Part shown: positions 10,918 to 21,676 of the stretch, piece by piece
Layout of the letters: each line of letters begins with the position of its first letter
Position numbering within the stretch: the stretch's first letter is position 1
NCBI GenBank assembly: GCA_014529385.2
Contig: CM043963.1
Location: 79,322,412 to 79,386,411, forward strand
Origin: Adiantum capillus-veneris
Lineage: Eukaryota > Streptophyta > Polypodiopsida > Polypodiales > Pteridaceae
Length of the DNA stretch: 64,000 nucleotides
Direction: 5' to 3'
Notes under the pieces: model-generated
Database searches by the model: none
The model's input: the letters and a program-made list of their open reading frames with translations, nothing else
What the model was told of the DNA's origin: nothing
Translations under genes and position numbers: made by a program

Positions 10918-13761
10918 TCATCTGATCGTTTCCCGCATCTTTAGAAGTGATTTGTACCTGGCATGTAGGTTGAGCATTTTTGGGCCAAAGATATCTGTAT
11001 TCCTGGTGAAGAACCCCGTATAGAATGCTTCTTCAAAAGCCTGGAGGTGATAGGATGGTAGAAACATGATTCTTTGATACAACGCATGTATCACCTCCTT
11101 GGAAAGCTGACCTGACAGATCATAAGCACATCTGTATGTATCTTGGAAGAAGAATATGCTGTCGGTCACCTGGCCTGGCTTGAAGGTCTCGAACACTGCT
11201 AAGATGGTTTTGCAAATCTTCCTCATCATAATGCATGTAAGGTCAGGTGAGCCAATGAACAACTTTATGGCGCCCGTAGGCGCCCGTTAGGGTTTTCACC
11301 ATGTATTGGACACTTATTCTCTCACCTGCCTTCACGCCCGACAGCTTTGGGTAATTTAGCCAAGTGGGTTGGCTTCTTTGCAAAATTTCTTGTGCCTTCC
11401 ACGTCCTAACCCTTGGTAGAGGACAGAAGCTGAGGTTGTCTCTGATATGTTTAGGTGCCTCTACCAAGTGCATTAGGTATTGTGGGTGCTTGGTAAGCCA
11501 AACCTTCCTCCACTTTGGCTGAGAATCCACTATAAGCTTAACTCCTTCTGGCTTCGAGGTGTCTGCATTGTAGAGAGGTTTCGTTGGCTCTTCTCTGATC
11601 TGCTTGTTTATTGTTGCTGCCTCATATTTCAGCAATGGATATGGGAGAGAGGGTTGAAGCCACTCGCGCCTGAGAGTGCTGGCGTCGATCTTCTGAATTG
11701 CCATAGATTTGAAGACCCTCTGCTCCCATTCCAAGGCTTCCTTCGTGCTTTCTCTTAGCTCTTCCTCTATTGCCTTACGCAATTTCTCCTCCTATTCTTG
11801 TGTTAGATCTTGTGGCTCTTGAGAGGATCCTGCTATGCTTTCCTCTTGCATGTGTGTGTCCATAGGATCTACCACATTTTCGAGGTCGATGCCCTCATTG
11901 GCGGCTGGCCCTGAGCTTTCTGCCTCTCCTCCTTGCTGGCCTTTCAACTCCTCAATTTTCTTGAGGAGTGTTTGATTTTCCGCTTCAGCTTCTCCACCCA
12001 TATTCACGAGGAGGTCATTAATTTCAACGTTTACTCTTTCCGCCTCCTCGAGCTTTTTCTTTATGCTTTCCACTTCTTCTTGCAAGGCTTTTTGGCCCTC
12101 CTCCATTCTTGTTTGCATTACGATAGAACCTTCAGCCATCATTAACCTCTGTTTTTTTTTTCGAGAGTCAGCTCCTTCTAAAGTTCATGCATTTGCTCTT
12201 CATATAGTCGACTCTCGGAAATGATTTGAGTCAAGCTCGTAGCTCTGACTCTAGCAGGTGATGCTCGCAGCCTTTGGATGGTTTGATCTTTGACTTTTAG
12301 TTGGCCCTTGAGCTTAAGGAGCTCATCCAGGCTTGCTTCTTGTTCTAGCTTTGCTTTTTCTTTGGCATTTCTCATGGCCTCTACTTCTTTTGATTCTTCG
12401 GCCAGCTGTAGTGTCAGATTATCCCTTTGTCTTTCGGCATCTCGCAATGACTTATTGAGCTGCAGACACTCTTCTTCAGCTGCTTGTATTCTTTTTGCTG
12501 CTGCCTCATTTGATTCTTCCATTGCTTGGCAGTTCTGTAGAGCCGTTGCCAAGCTGGCCTGCAGGTCATCTTCTCTCTCTTTTTGGCTTTGGCTTTGTGT
12601 TTGCAGAGAATCTACTTCCTTTTTGATCTATTCTTCAGTGGATTTGAGAGTTGTCATTTATTTCTCTGAAGCCATGGATTGTGCTCGCAATCTAGCTAGC
12701 TTTGTCATCACCACGTCCCAATCATTGGAGGGCATGTGCAGGTCTACCATGTCGGTAGCAATTTCTTTTAGCTCCACTAGCTGGATGCCTTGCATCTGTT
12801 CTTTATGCCCTATCCTCGCCAAGTCGAATGCGACTGTGGCGGCTTCTTCCTTTGTACAGTCTGCAGCTAGCAGGTCCAAAAATGCGTAGTAGGCCTCATT
12901 TAATCCTTTTTGCTCAGACTCAGGCTTGGCCTCTTCCTTTGGCTCAAGTTCCTGCATTTGCTCTTGCTTCTCAGCTTGCCTTTCATCTTGTTTGTCCTCA
13001 GCCTCCTTATCTTCTGGTGGAGGGCTGCTAGGAGGTGGTGAGGGCGGTGGAGATGGCTGTGGGCTGGGCTTAGGGCTGTCTGGTAAAGCTACAACTTTGG
13101 CCTTTAAGTCCATGTCTGCTTTTGTTTTTCTTTCTCTTTCTTGGCTTTCCTGTTCATCTAGAAGTTTCTGCCTTATCTGCTCTACTTCCTCCTCTGTGAA
13201 AGGGACATGGGGAATGTTTTCCGCTGCAGCATCAAGAATCTCGAAATTCTTGATATAATCTTTAAAATGGTCCCTTTTCACTCTTCTGGGTGATCTGGAC
13301 ATGGACTCGAGAGATGGATTCCAGAGTTCGTTTAAATCACCCTTGAGGGCTCTCTCCGCTCGGAAACTCTCCATTAGCCTCTCGAGTCTTGCCGCTTTCT
13401 GAGTCCTGGTTTCTTTGACCGGCACTTGAGCAAACTCCTTCTTTCCTTTCTTCTGCTTGGGTCGCTCCTCTTCAACTGGCCCCAGCCGTCTCTTCAATCT
13501 CGTAGCCACCCTTGGTGCCCTTTGCAGCTCATCTTCCTTGTCTTCTTTTTCTCTCAGCCAATCATTCTTAGATGGGGGGTCAAGCCACCTTCCTTTAGTG
13601 TGTAGTGCCCCATATACCACCTTGGTGATCACTTCTCCTGGCACTATGTAGGTTGGCTTTTTGTTGCCCATTTTTACTAAGCTGTCATGTATGTATGCCG
13701 CATAGTTGATGTTGGAGCCCCATTTCTTCAACTGTTGTAATGAGCCCATCTTGTAAAGCAT
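10918..13761 (-). pseudogene. Element G long 3' ORF, Pro-rich and coiled-coil, function unknown (broken)
   Basis: About 940 codons in four blocks: 13761-12658 (367 aa), 12552-12178, 12142-11792, and 11782-10918. Block 1 has basic patches (RLKRRLG, KQKKGKKE), a Pro/Ser run at about residues 230-250 and an acidic Gln/Glu segment. Blocks 2 and 3 are dense heptad-like Glu/Lys/Leu helix, probably coiled coil. Block 4 is more globular and contains LTGAYGRHK. Breaks: TAA at 12658 and TAG near 12628, a shift at a homopolymer run at 12151-12160, TAG at 11792, and a shift at a 10-bp tandem duplication (about 11271-11290). I see no signal peptide, membrane span, zinc knuckle or polymerase motif. It occupies the position where some plant gypsy elements carry an env-like ORF, but I do not recognise the family. 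Confidence 0.6.
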
Positions 13762-13772
13762 ATCAAATTCCC

Positions 13773-13780
13773 ATTTTTAT
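13773..13780. repeat. Junction octamer ATTTTTAT, left side of element F
   Basis: The same octamer occurs at 26462-26469 where element G sequence resumes. It contains a possible 5-bp target duplication TTTTA (13775-13779 and 26464-26468), but could also be chance microhomology in AT-rich DNA. Confidence 0.4.
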
Positions 13781-14635
13781 GTCAAAGACGTCTTATCATT
13801 TTGATCCACTTGTCTGGGTTATGTAAAGATTAATTAATCAGTCAGGACCCATATTTGTTCCCACTTTGTAATTATGAGGAAGAGAACCCATGTACATTTT
13901 TGAGCTAAGGTGACTCAAGTATAAAGGTTACCTTAGAACCATTTGGAGGATAACATTTTTTGATTATTAATCTTGTGTCGTACGAGTCTGAGAGAGAGAG
14001 AGAGAGAGTGAGTATGTCTTATCCTCTTTGCTACACGTTTCTCCCTCACCGGATTCACGACGTGACCACATCATCGCGGTAGTCTCTTCGAGAGCTACAC
14101 GCCCACGCCACACATTCATATTTTTGAGCTGTTCGCGATCGATCCTTCATCGAGCTTGTTTTGCTTGTAAGTAACACAAACAGTGTCTGTTTTCAACAAT
14201 CAAGTGCTCTATGGAAAGAGAAAGAGATTAGCTACACATAGATATTCATAGACTTAGGTTTCACCCACTTTTGGATTATGACATGTGAGTCTATTGCGAC
14301 TGTAATGGAGATAACTCGGGTTCAAATCTGGTGAGATTAGACTTGTAGGTAAGTATATCCTATGGAGAGGATGGTGCCTAGTAAGTTTGATGCGATTCCA
14401 AGTTCATTGGAAGTGTAAACGGTGTTGTGAGCGTTTAGGGATAGAGTGGGTTGCATTCTACCAGGGTTAGTGATTGATGCATCATGAAAGTGCGTATGTG
14501 TAGATTGGTCCTAGCCTGACAAGCTAACGAGATTGCCTACGTGCACCTACGGGTTAGTCGTGTCATCGGATGATAAGTATGTTGTCTGTGTTGTGCTTGC
14601 GAGCATGAACAGGGGAGTAGTTATGCCCTAAAACA
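13780..14635 (+). repeat. Element F 5' LTR
   Basis: TGTCAAAGACG.. to ..GCCCTAAAACA, followed by one base and the PBS. Left end inferred from the TG start and the end of element G's ORF. It contains a TATA-like TATAAAGG at about 13921, a short GA run at about 13991-14009, and a half-palindrome AGTCTATTGCGA at 14288-14299 related to the leader palindromes. Confidence 0.65.
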
Positions 14636-14636
14636 T

Positions 14637-14654
14637 TGGCGCCGCTGCCGGGGA
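14637..14654 (+). promoter_or_regulatory. Primer-binding site, tRNA-Asp type (element F)
   Basis: TGGCGCCGCTGCCGGGGA, one base after the LTR. It differs by one base from the complement of plant tRNA-Asp 3' end as used by Athila-type elements. Element G has the same kind of site in the opposite orientation. Confidence 0.9.
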
Positions 14655-15397
14655 CACAAGACCTTAAGTAGGGAGATCTACGTCACTCGTGTGATGGTTA
14701 GCTTACTTTAGTTTCGACTAGAGAGAGCTTAAACTTTTAGAACAAGATCCAGGATAAAGTATCCCGAGGTCTAGTGGATAGTCAGGAAGCATGTGTCTTG
14801 CCGAGGGTCTATGACTAGTTATATTTAGTTAAGTGGGACAATGTGGAGTAATGGTTTTTGGTTTTGAGTGCTTGTTATACTTGTGTAGAAATAGAGTAGA
14901 AAAATGCCGTAAAAACGCAAAAACAAACAAAAAGAAGAAACAATAAGGTTGTTTGCTTGCCTTGAAAGAAAAACCCACACCATATACCCTTGAAGGGGGT
15001 GAAAAGAGTAGACATTGAAATTTATGATCCAACACTCGAGAAAACATAAAAATTGCTACCAAAACCAACAAAAAGAAACAGATGATTCTCATAATAAAAC
15101 ACTAAGTGACCCTAACAAGGCCAAGAAGAGATATAACCATTAGCCTAGGGTAAACTGACTGTGTCATGAGGTACGATTGATGTTCACAAGTTTAAGATGA
15201 AGTGTCATCAAATTTGCATCACTTCAAGTGCAATTGAGTTGTGAATTGCCAGAGAAAAGTGAAATTTGTGAAGTGCTTGAGTCTAAGGTCAAAATAAGTC
15301 CAAACTTCATAAAACTTGGGGGATAGACTTATATGGGCACAGGGAACACAACTATCCAAAAACAGACAAAAATGAAATCCCCATTGCTCTCTGCCTA

Positions 15398-15415
15398 GTC
15401 TATCATGATAGACTG
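15398..15415. repeat. Leader palindrome F1
   Basis: AGTCTATCATGATAGACT, a perfect 18-bp palindrome. Its centre CATG differs from the CGCG of F2 and F3 as expected from loss of both CpG sites by deamination on opposite strands, which leaves the symmetry intact. Confidence 0.92.
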
Positions 15416-15645
15416 ATGAAGTTGGTGATTGACTAACAAAAAAAAAAAATTGAGTGAAACTGAACACCATCTTGATCACAAAACTTCAAAACTAGTGTTT
15501 TAGAGTTTGAATTCAGAGACAAGGGCAAGAAGGCTTTGACCAAATGTCCAAACAGTTCCAAAATTTGTCAATGCACTACAGAAGGGGAGGCTGAACCAGC
15601 TATGGAGAAAACTTGAGAAAAATGCTAACAATGGAGAAAATGCCA

Positions 15646-15663
15646 AGTCTATCGCGATAGACC
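15646..15663. repeat. Leader palindrome F2
   Basis: AGTCTATCGCGATAGACC. The inner 16 bp are perfectly symmetric; the outermost pair is mismatched. Confidence 0.92.
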
Positions 15664-15943
15664 AGGGCATCTGCTGTTGGGGACCTTTTCTTTCAAATTT
15701 TCCAGAGGGAGAGCTTTATCAGAGCCTATATAGCATACACACCAAAATTCAAGGCATTTAGATCACTGAAGGTCAATTTGAGGTTCACATAGAGAATCAA
15801 GCTCTGACTAAAATACTAAAATGGGACCAAAACCCAACCCAAGTGTCCAAACTTTATAAAACTTGAGGGATAGGCTATAGAGGGTAACTGGAACTCAAGG
15901 GTGAAGTCACAATTTTGAATTGACTTGTGTTGAGCAAATTGTC

Positions 15944-15961
15944 AGTCTATCGCGATAGACT
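15944..15961. repeat. Leader palindrome F3
   Basis: AGTCTATCGCGATAGACT, perfect 18-bp palindrome with a CGCG centre. It lies about 300 bp before the first ATG of the element. Confidence 0.93.
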
Positions 15962-16239
15962 AAGAAAGTAGTGATTCAGACATATTTTGCAATTTGTGAC
16001 TATACTGCTAGGACATACTCTCCATATAGATCCCAACCATCATTTCATATTTGAAATTGGACCACCAGAAGGCTGACTAAGTGGTTGTTGTACATACTTG
16101 AAAGATTTTTTGGTGATTCAAGGAAAACCCTTGTGAACAGACTAACCATACTTGTGTAGATCCCAGAAGAAGATCATCACAAAGCCACACAAGAAGGAGT
16201 CCAGGTAAGATTTAAGTTTGCAACCCAACTTTCATTCTT

Positions 16240-18858
16240 ATGTATTTAAGGTCAGGAGCCTTTGTTAAGTTGGGAGCTAAAAGTGTCAAAAGTCAAGTAA
16301 GCACCACGTCCACCGAAGAGAGTGTAACTCAGACGAGACTAGACCCATTAGCACCGATCATTGAAGAGGGTAGTGATACTGACACTTCGTCGGAAAAGTC
16401 CTTCTTCATGATAGGGAGTCAACAACTAGGAGGGTTCAACGGTGAAGGACCAATGCCAGGGGGGAGCACCTCCCTACATCCTTTAAATGAAACCAAGTTC
16501 ACTATAATCTTCTTGGAAGGAACTAACTTGAGGGGAGCCTTAGTTTATTCTGACTATCGAGGATGCAAGTGTATTTGTATTGAAGAGAGACCGGCTCAGA
16601 GACTAGAGATAATTTGAGTCTATGATGATGGAGACAGATTCCGAGACGAAAAGGGGAACCACTATCTGCTAGTTAGTAACCCTGAGGATTACAACAGATA
16701 TGGAGATAACTTGGCAAAAGGAAAAATGGTTTCAGAAACCCAAGAACCGCCTCCTAACATTGATCGACCTGGAGCGTTCTTTATGTATGATAAGAAAACA
16801 ACCAGGGTCCCAATCTATAATGAGAATGCGGGGATTTATAAGCATGAAAGCGAGGGAATAATCTCTTACTTTCGATGCAAGGAACCCTACCCAAATGAAT
16901 TAAGCAAAGAAAATGTTCTTTACTTATTCTCTTATGAAACTGCTATGGGGAAGGATATTGTTTTTGTTGACAGGTACGGGCGAGAATACAAACGTATTCT
17001 CCCAGAGGAGGTTGAAATGGCAACAGTTCTGGGAGCATCAACCTATGGCCCCAACGAAGTACCAAGAGCCAACTACACCCCTAGCAAGTCGACAAATCCA
17101 TTTTCAGAAGAGTATGATGCTAACTCACATTCTTCCCTACAACCGACGTCCAACTACCAGGACCAACCAGCTACTCAGCCATCATTGCAGGCATGGCTTC
17201 GACAGAGTGCTACTTTAGAACAAGACCGAACCCGAGAGGGTTATCAAACCGCATGAGGGCTAAGGGATTTACAAGAACCACCACCCTATGCACAGTATCA
17301 AGGAGAGAGAAAGACAAAGACTCAGGGGTCAACTAAGCCTGGAAGACCACCCCTAGAACGAGTTCGGAGAGATGAACCATTTCTCCTCAGAACTGTTAGA
17401 AATTATGGCTTAGGAGCACCATTGGGAGAGGAACCTGGCCACTACAAAAGACTAGAGGAGGTATATTGACTAGGATGGGAAGATCGCATGATGAGATTTG
17501 TAGACCATCGTAGAATTAGACCTTCTCAAGTGCAAAAATGGGTAAACAAGAAATATACGGGAAGCAGGGATCCGAGAGATCATGTAGCAGCCTTTGTGCG
17601 TGTAATTAGAGCTGAAGAGGTGTTAGACTTTCGTACCCAATTTGTAGGATTTGGTGTAACCTTAGAGGATGATGCTGCTACATGGTTTGACTCAATGGAG
17701 CGAAGAGACTTTGAGTCTATGGAGGAAGTGTTTGACGAGTTTATCGAAGAATTCTCACAAAGGGGAATAGCTCATAATACAGTCTCACAAATCCATAAAT
17801 TCAAACAAAAAGATAGAGAGTCTGTGCGCAAGGCAGCCCTCCGATTAAAAAGATATGTTAAGTTCTGCCCCGTGGAAGAACTGCCAACTCAGTCCAGACT
17901 TATGCTTATATTTATCCAAGGACTAAGGAATGCATATCTCCAGAAGGACTTACATATGAAAAGGAGCACGACGTTGAATGATTTAACCAAGGAGGCTCTA
18001 TACCTTGTGGACAATTGTGCGGTATACAAAGAGGGTGAGTTCAAGGATCTTGACTATGATTCTTCCTTGCAATAAAGCGGAAGCAAGTCTGCTAAGACAA
18101 CACCAAAAGGAGAAGTAGCGATAACCCAAGAGCAGCTTGTAGAGGAAGTGCTTAAAAAGATTAACTTGTATTCCAAACCACAAGCTAAACAACCAAAATG
18201 GTGTGTGATTGAACAAAAATGGACAAACCATGGGACGGAGGAGTGTTATTATAACAAGGGATATGTGAGAGAACGACCATATGCTCCGCAAGCTCAGGCG
18301 ACATCCCCTCAAGTCCCACCGATGCCTAGATATTAGATAGGCAACCTACCAGGACCTGTAGGTGTAGAAAGACCACAACCAGTGTTGGGACAACAACCAC
18401 CCCTACCAGGATTACGACCAGTCAGCATAAGATACACACCCACGGTAACTGAGTCGGATGAGAATGCTTTGGTACCTATGCATGCATACTACGACGAGCC
18501 CAATTTATCCACCAGAAGAACCCTCTACACCAGAACCATGGAGCATAATAGGAAATACAGGACCACTAACTGCTGCACAGGCAGCGGGGGAAGGAAGATA
18601 TAGCTTGGATGAAAGAACACTGTTGTTCATAGCCAACGGAGGCATGAGTGGGCAAAGAATTGCACACCAACAAAGAGGAGCTCCAGGAGCACCTCAACAG
18701 CCTAAAGGACCATGATACAAGTGTGGTGGAGACCATTGGCTGAGGGACTGCCCTCATGACGAAATCATTAGGGTCAACGCATATTTCACCGAGTGTGGAA
18801 TTACTCACTTGATCCCTGATTGCCCTAAAAACCCGAGCAAAGAGCAAAAACTACCTTG
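16240..18858 (+). pseudogene. Element F gag region (broken)
   Basis: Starts MYLRSG; an LRSG/TRSG start is frequent in plant Athila/Tat Gag. Frame 1 runs from 16240 to about 18500 with stops at 16615, 17254, 17468, 18073 and 18334. Segment 1 (125 aa) has a homologue in element G at 26470-26863. The capsid-like part is 17488-18075 (DPRDHVAAFVRVIRAEE, TWFDSM, EEFSQRG). Then comes a Cys/His patch (WCVIEQKW..H....EC), and after a shift near 18500 a zinc knuckle YKCGGDHWLRDCPH at about 18716, whose first Cys codon is now TGA. A second knuckle-like ECGITHLIPDC follows, also lacking its first Cys. The protein would package element RNA. Confidence 0.75.
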
Positions 18859-19187
18859 AATATGCTGGGAGCGCTGCCTTCCAGTGGAGGGTCAGAAAAC
18901 AAAACTCCGATTCCTGTTAAGGTCTTGACGAGAGCCCAAGGAAAAATGACAATTAGCCCAAGAGTAACGATGAAAATCAAGAAGAAATCAAGACTGACAA
19001 GTCTAGCGTCAGTCGTGATAATCCTTGGAAAGAACGAAGAGCGAAAATGAAAGCTAGACATGAGCGAAAACAAAAAGATGTAGAAGCTGAGCTAACGATA
19101 ACTTGAGAGCAACTTAAACAGCAAAGAGAGTCCGACTCTCTAAAATCAACGGAGGGACCAAGAAGTGCAAGCTCAGGAGGGTCGGTA

Positions 19188-20429
19188 TTGGTAGATAAGA
19201 TCAATGAACCCTTAGATGCAATCTTGCAAGCATATGAAGCAAGATTGAAGAACAGACAGACTCTAGAGAAAAGGTGGATGACATATCCATATCCAGAGAT
19301 AGAAAAACAGAGACTAGAGATGTGCAAACAGCTGATTGAAACTGCACAAGATTTACTGGAGCCTCCACCTATGGAAGTGGGAGATAGAGTAATCAAACCA
19401 CCAAACAATGAAACACCTCACAAAACCGAACAAAGGATACCTGACAAGATAGAAAACGTTAAATCCTTTCCGGATGTAGAGGATGCAAGAGACGTGCCTA
19501 ATAGCACTGATGAATCAATGAAAGATTTTCCACCATATACCCCTATTGTGGAAGAAAATTGGCTTGAAGAGCTATGGGAAACAGTGAGAAATGCTCAAGA
19601 AAAATATGAGACAAAAACAATCGAGTCGGCGCCTTTCTCGGAGTTGAACTTGAATAAGCCTCCATGGGATTTAGACGTTAAATCATTTCAAGGGGATAAT
19701 GATTCAATTGCATCCGAAGATAACAGACTAGCATCACTCAAAACTTTGCCATCATATATGGGGGACTATGAGGCAAGGTCAGAAATTCGAAGAGTACCTT
19801 CTCAAAGAATAGGCGGGTCAAATCAATTGGACACTAAAATCCTGACAGAATTGTTGACCACTCCGATTAAGTGTACAATCACATTGGCAGAATTGTTAAA
19901 AATTAGGCCAAGCATGTGGACGGAAGTGGGCAAATGTCTTGAAAAATTTGGTATAAGGATGCCTCTTAAGTTCTTCGAAACCGAGCTTAATGACACAGAA
20001 CCGAAGAAAGTCAACACTAGACCAGTGCCACTCAACAAGGTAGGAGAGTATTGTGAGGGTGAAGACGGCAACACAACCCTACCAGTTGAGTATAACGGCA
20101 TAGAGACTAAGGCAATACTTGATAGCGGAGCTGGCATTGCCATTGCGACCAAAATGCTATGGGAAAAATGGGGAAAACCAGCAATACGAACAACTACAAT
20201 GAAATTGCAACTAGCGGATGGGCACATAGAAAGGCCTATAGGATTGCTTGAGGCAATTGTGGTATCTTCCTGTGGCATAGAGTACGAACATACCTTTGCC
20301 ATAGTAGATTTCGGCAAGAAGAACAACTATGAAATTATCCTTGGTAGGCCGTTCATGAGGCAACTCAAAATGGTGCAGGATTGGGGGTATGATTATTTGT
20401 ATCTAAGACATGCTGAAACTACTACATGA
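19188..20429 (+). CDS. Element F first retropepsin (protease 1) with N-terminal region
   Basis: A 413-codon open frame. The N-terminal two thirds are Glu/Lys-rich with no motif I can name. The aspartic protease domain is at about residues 285-405: AILDSGAGIAIA (DSG at 20121-20129), then QLADG and the C-terminal EIILGRPFM. It would cleave the element's polyprotein as a homodimer. The frame differs from both gag and RT frames, so a shift lies on each side (about 19070 and 20690). Confidence 0.75.
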   Translation: MVDKINEPLDAILQAYEARLKNRQTLEKRWMTYPYPEIEKQRLEMCKQLIETAQDLLEPPPMEVGDRVIKPPNNETPHKTEQRIPDKIENVKSFPDVEDARDVPNSTDESMKDFPPYTPIVEENWLEELWETVRNAQEKYETKTIESAPFSELNLNKPPWDLDVKSFQGDNDSIASEDNRLASLKTLPSYMGDYEARSEIRRVPSQRIGGSNQLDTKILTELLTTPIKCTITLAELLKIRPSMWTEVGKCLEKFGIRMPLKFFETELNDTEPKKVNTRPVPLNKVGEYCEGEDGNTTLPVEYNGIETKAILDSGAGIAIATKMLWEKWGKPAIRTTTMKLQLADGHIERPIGLLEAIVVSSCGIEYEHTFAIVDFGKKNNYEIILGRPFMRQLKMVQDWGYDYLYLRHAETTT

Positions 20430-20435
20430 GTAAAC

Positions 20436-21676
20436 ATGAAAAATCATAGCTACCATGATGTCACGAGAATCCCTGTGGAAGAATTTGACTCAGCCATCGT
20501 TAGTGGATCAGAAGTCCCAGCGTGGCTCTGTAAGAAAAAGGAGATATGGATGTGTGGGGCATCTCAATGTAGTGAATTTGACCACAATAAAAGGACACTA
20601 GAGAGGGTCTTGAAAGACGATGCATATATACGAGAACCTTTTCCTGAAGAGAAGCTCGAACCCCTAGAATGGTCTCAAATTTTGGCTAATTGGATGTATG
20701 CGTCAATGAAGTCACTCCCACCAAATTTTGTGATGAGAATGGCTACAATATCATACCATACTACATGTCGAGCAAAATTGTGGAGGAGGACGAGAACGAT
20801 GGAGATACTGAGAATATGAGGATCAATAAAACAGAAACGAAACTTGAGATTAAGATAGTGGGCTATGTGGACATCCCCACTAAAGAAATCAAGCAGGAGG
20901 GAGAAGAATTTTATGATTCTTCTGATCAAAGTGAAAACAAGGATAATGCGGATGACGAGAAGTCGGAAAATACGGAGGGAGATGACAATCAAGATCAAGA
21001 CAATGACATCTTCTACAATTTCCCAAACCAAAGTGAGAGACGCCAAAAAAGATACAAGCGTAAACGACACCATATTAGTCTACCAACCAGGCTGAGACCC
21101 ATGCTGGAGTTTAGGGGTAAGACACATTTCCTTATGAACATTCATGCTGTTGATTGTGCTAAGGATAAAGTGTCAGGAAGATTTCTTAAGGTTGTTGAAG
21201 ACTCGGGATTTAAGTCCAGACTGTTGAAACCTAAGAAAACCAGCAAAGCAAAAAAAAGAGTTGCAACAGAAAAACTGAATGTCTTTGGTGGTCCAATTAT
21301 GACGAGAATTGAACGGAAAACGAGATACAATGAGTTGAAACAAAAAATTAAAAATGTATGGATAACTGAAATGGAAAGTAGCGATGGAACGAATGCTAGT
21401 GATGGGAGTAAAAAGATAGATGTACCTCCTCACTATTGTAAGTACACCATTCAGGAAAGAAGATTGGTGGTTCAGTAACCAATGAGGGAGCCTAAATCAA
21501 ATGAGTCCTACGATGGGCCAGAGAATGCCAAGAAAATAGACTTAGCAGAGCTAGGAGAAAGTCCTCGACCTGCTTACATTGCCACAGATCTAGGTCAGGA
21601 AGAAGAGGACTTACTGATCAAAACACTTAAGGAATTTTGAGATGTATTTGCATGGTCGTACAAAGATTCGAAGGGG
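20436..21676 (+). pseudogene. Element F protease-RT linker, unusually long (broken)
   Basis: About 400 codons between protease and RT. The first part (20436-20690, frame 3) contains WLCKKKEIWMCGASQC. After a shift near 20690 the frame (20690-21478) goes through a strongly acidic Asp/Glu/Asn stretch at about residues 60-105, a very basic patch RRQKRYKRKRHH, and another Lys-rich stretch. In-frame stops are TAA at 21476 and TGA at about 21638. The end (DVFAWSYKD) is the usual lead-in to RT. No catalytic motif seen; function unknown. Confidence 0.55.

Larger units (their letters stand above)
14655..16239 (+). repeat. Element F leader with three degenerate repeat units, each ending in a palindrome
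   Basis: No ORF of note in about 1.6 kb. A block like GTCCAAACTTCATAAAACTT recurs near 15298, 15545 and 15846, and each block is followed about 100 bp later by an 18-bp palindrome. The region between PBS and first ATG is where retroelement RNA packaging and dimerisation signals usually sit; that role is inference. Confidence 0.75.

Noticed and set aside
12290-12889. 199-codon plus-strand ORF rich in Ser, Ala and Cys
   Set aside because: Antisense shadow of the Glu/Lys-rich coiled-coil ORF of element G; composition explains its openness.
10918-13761. Envelope-like protein in element G
   Set aside because: The position fits, but I see no signal peptide, no membrane span and no Cys-rich ectodomain; the protein is coiled-coil and charged.
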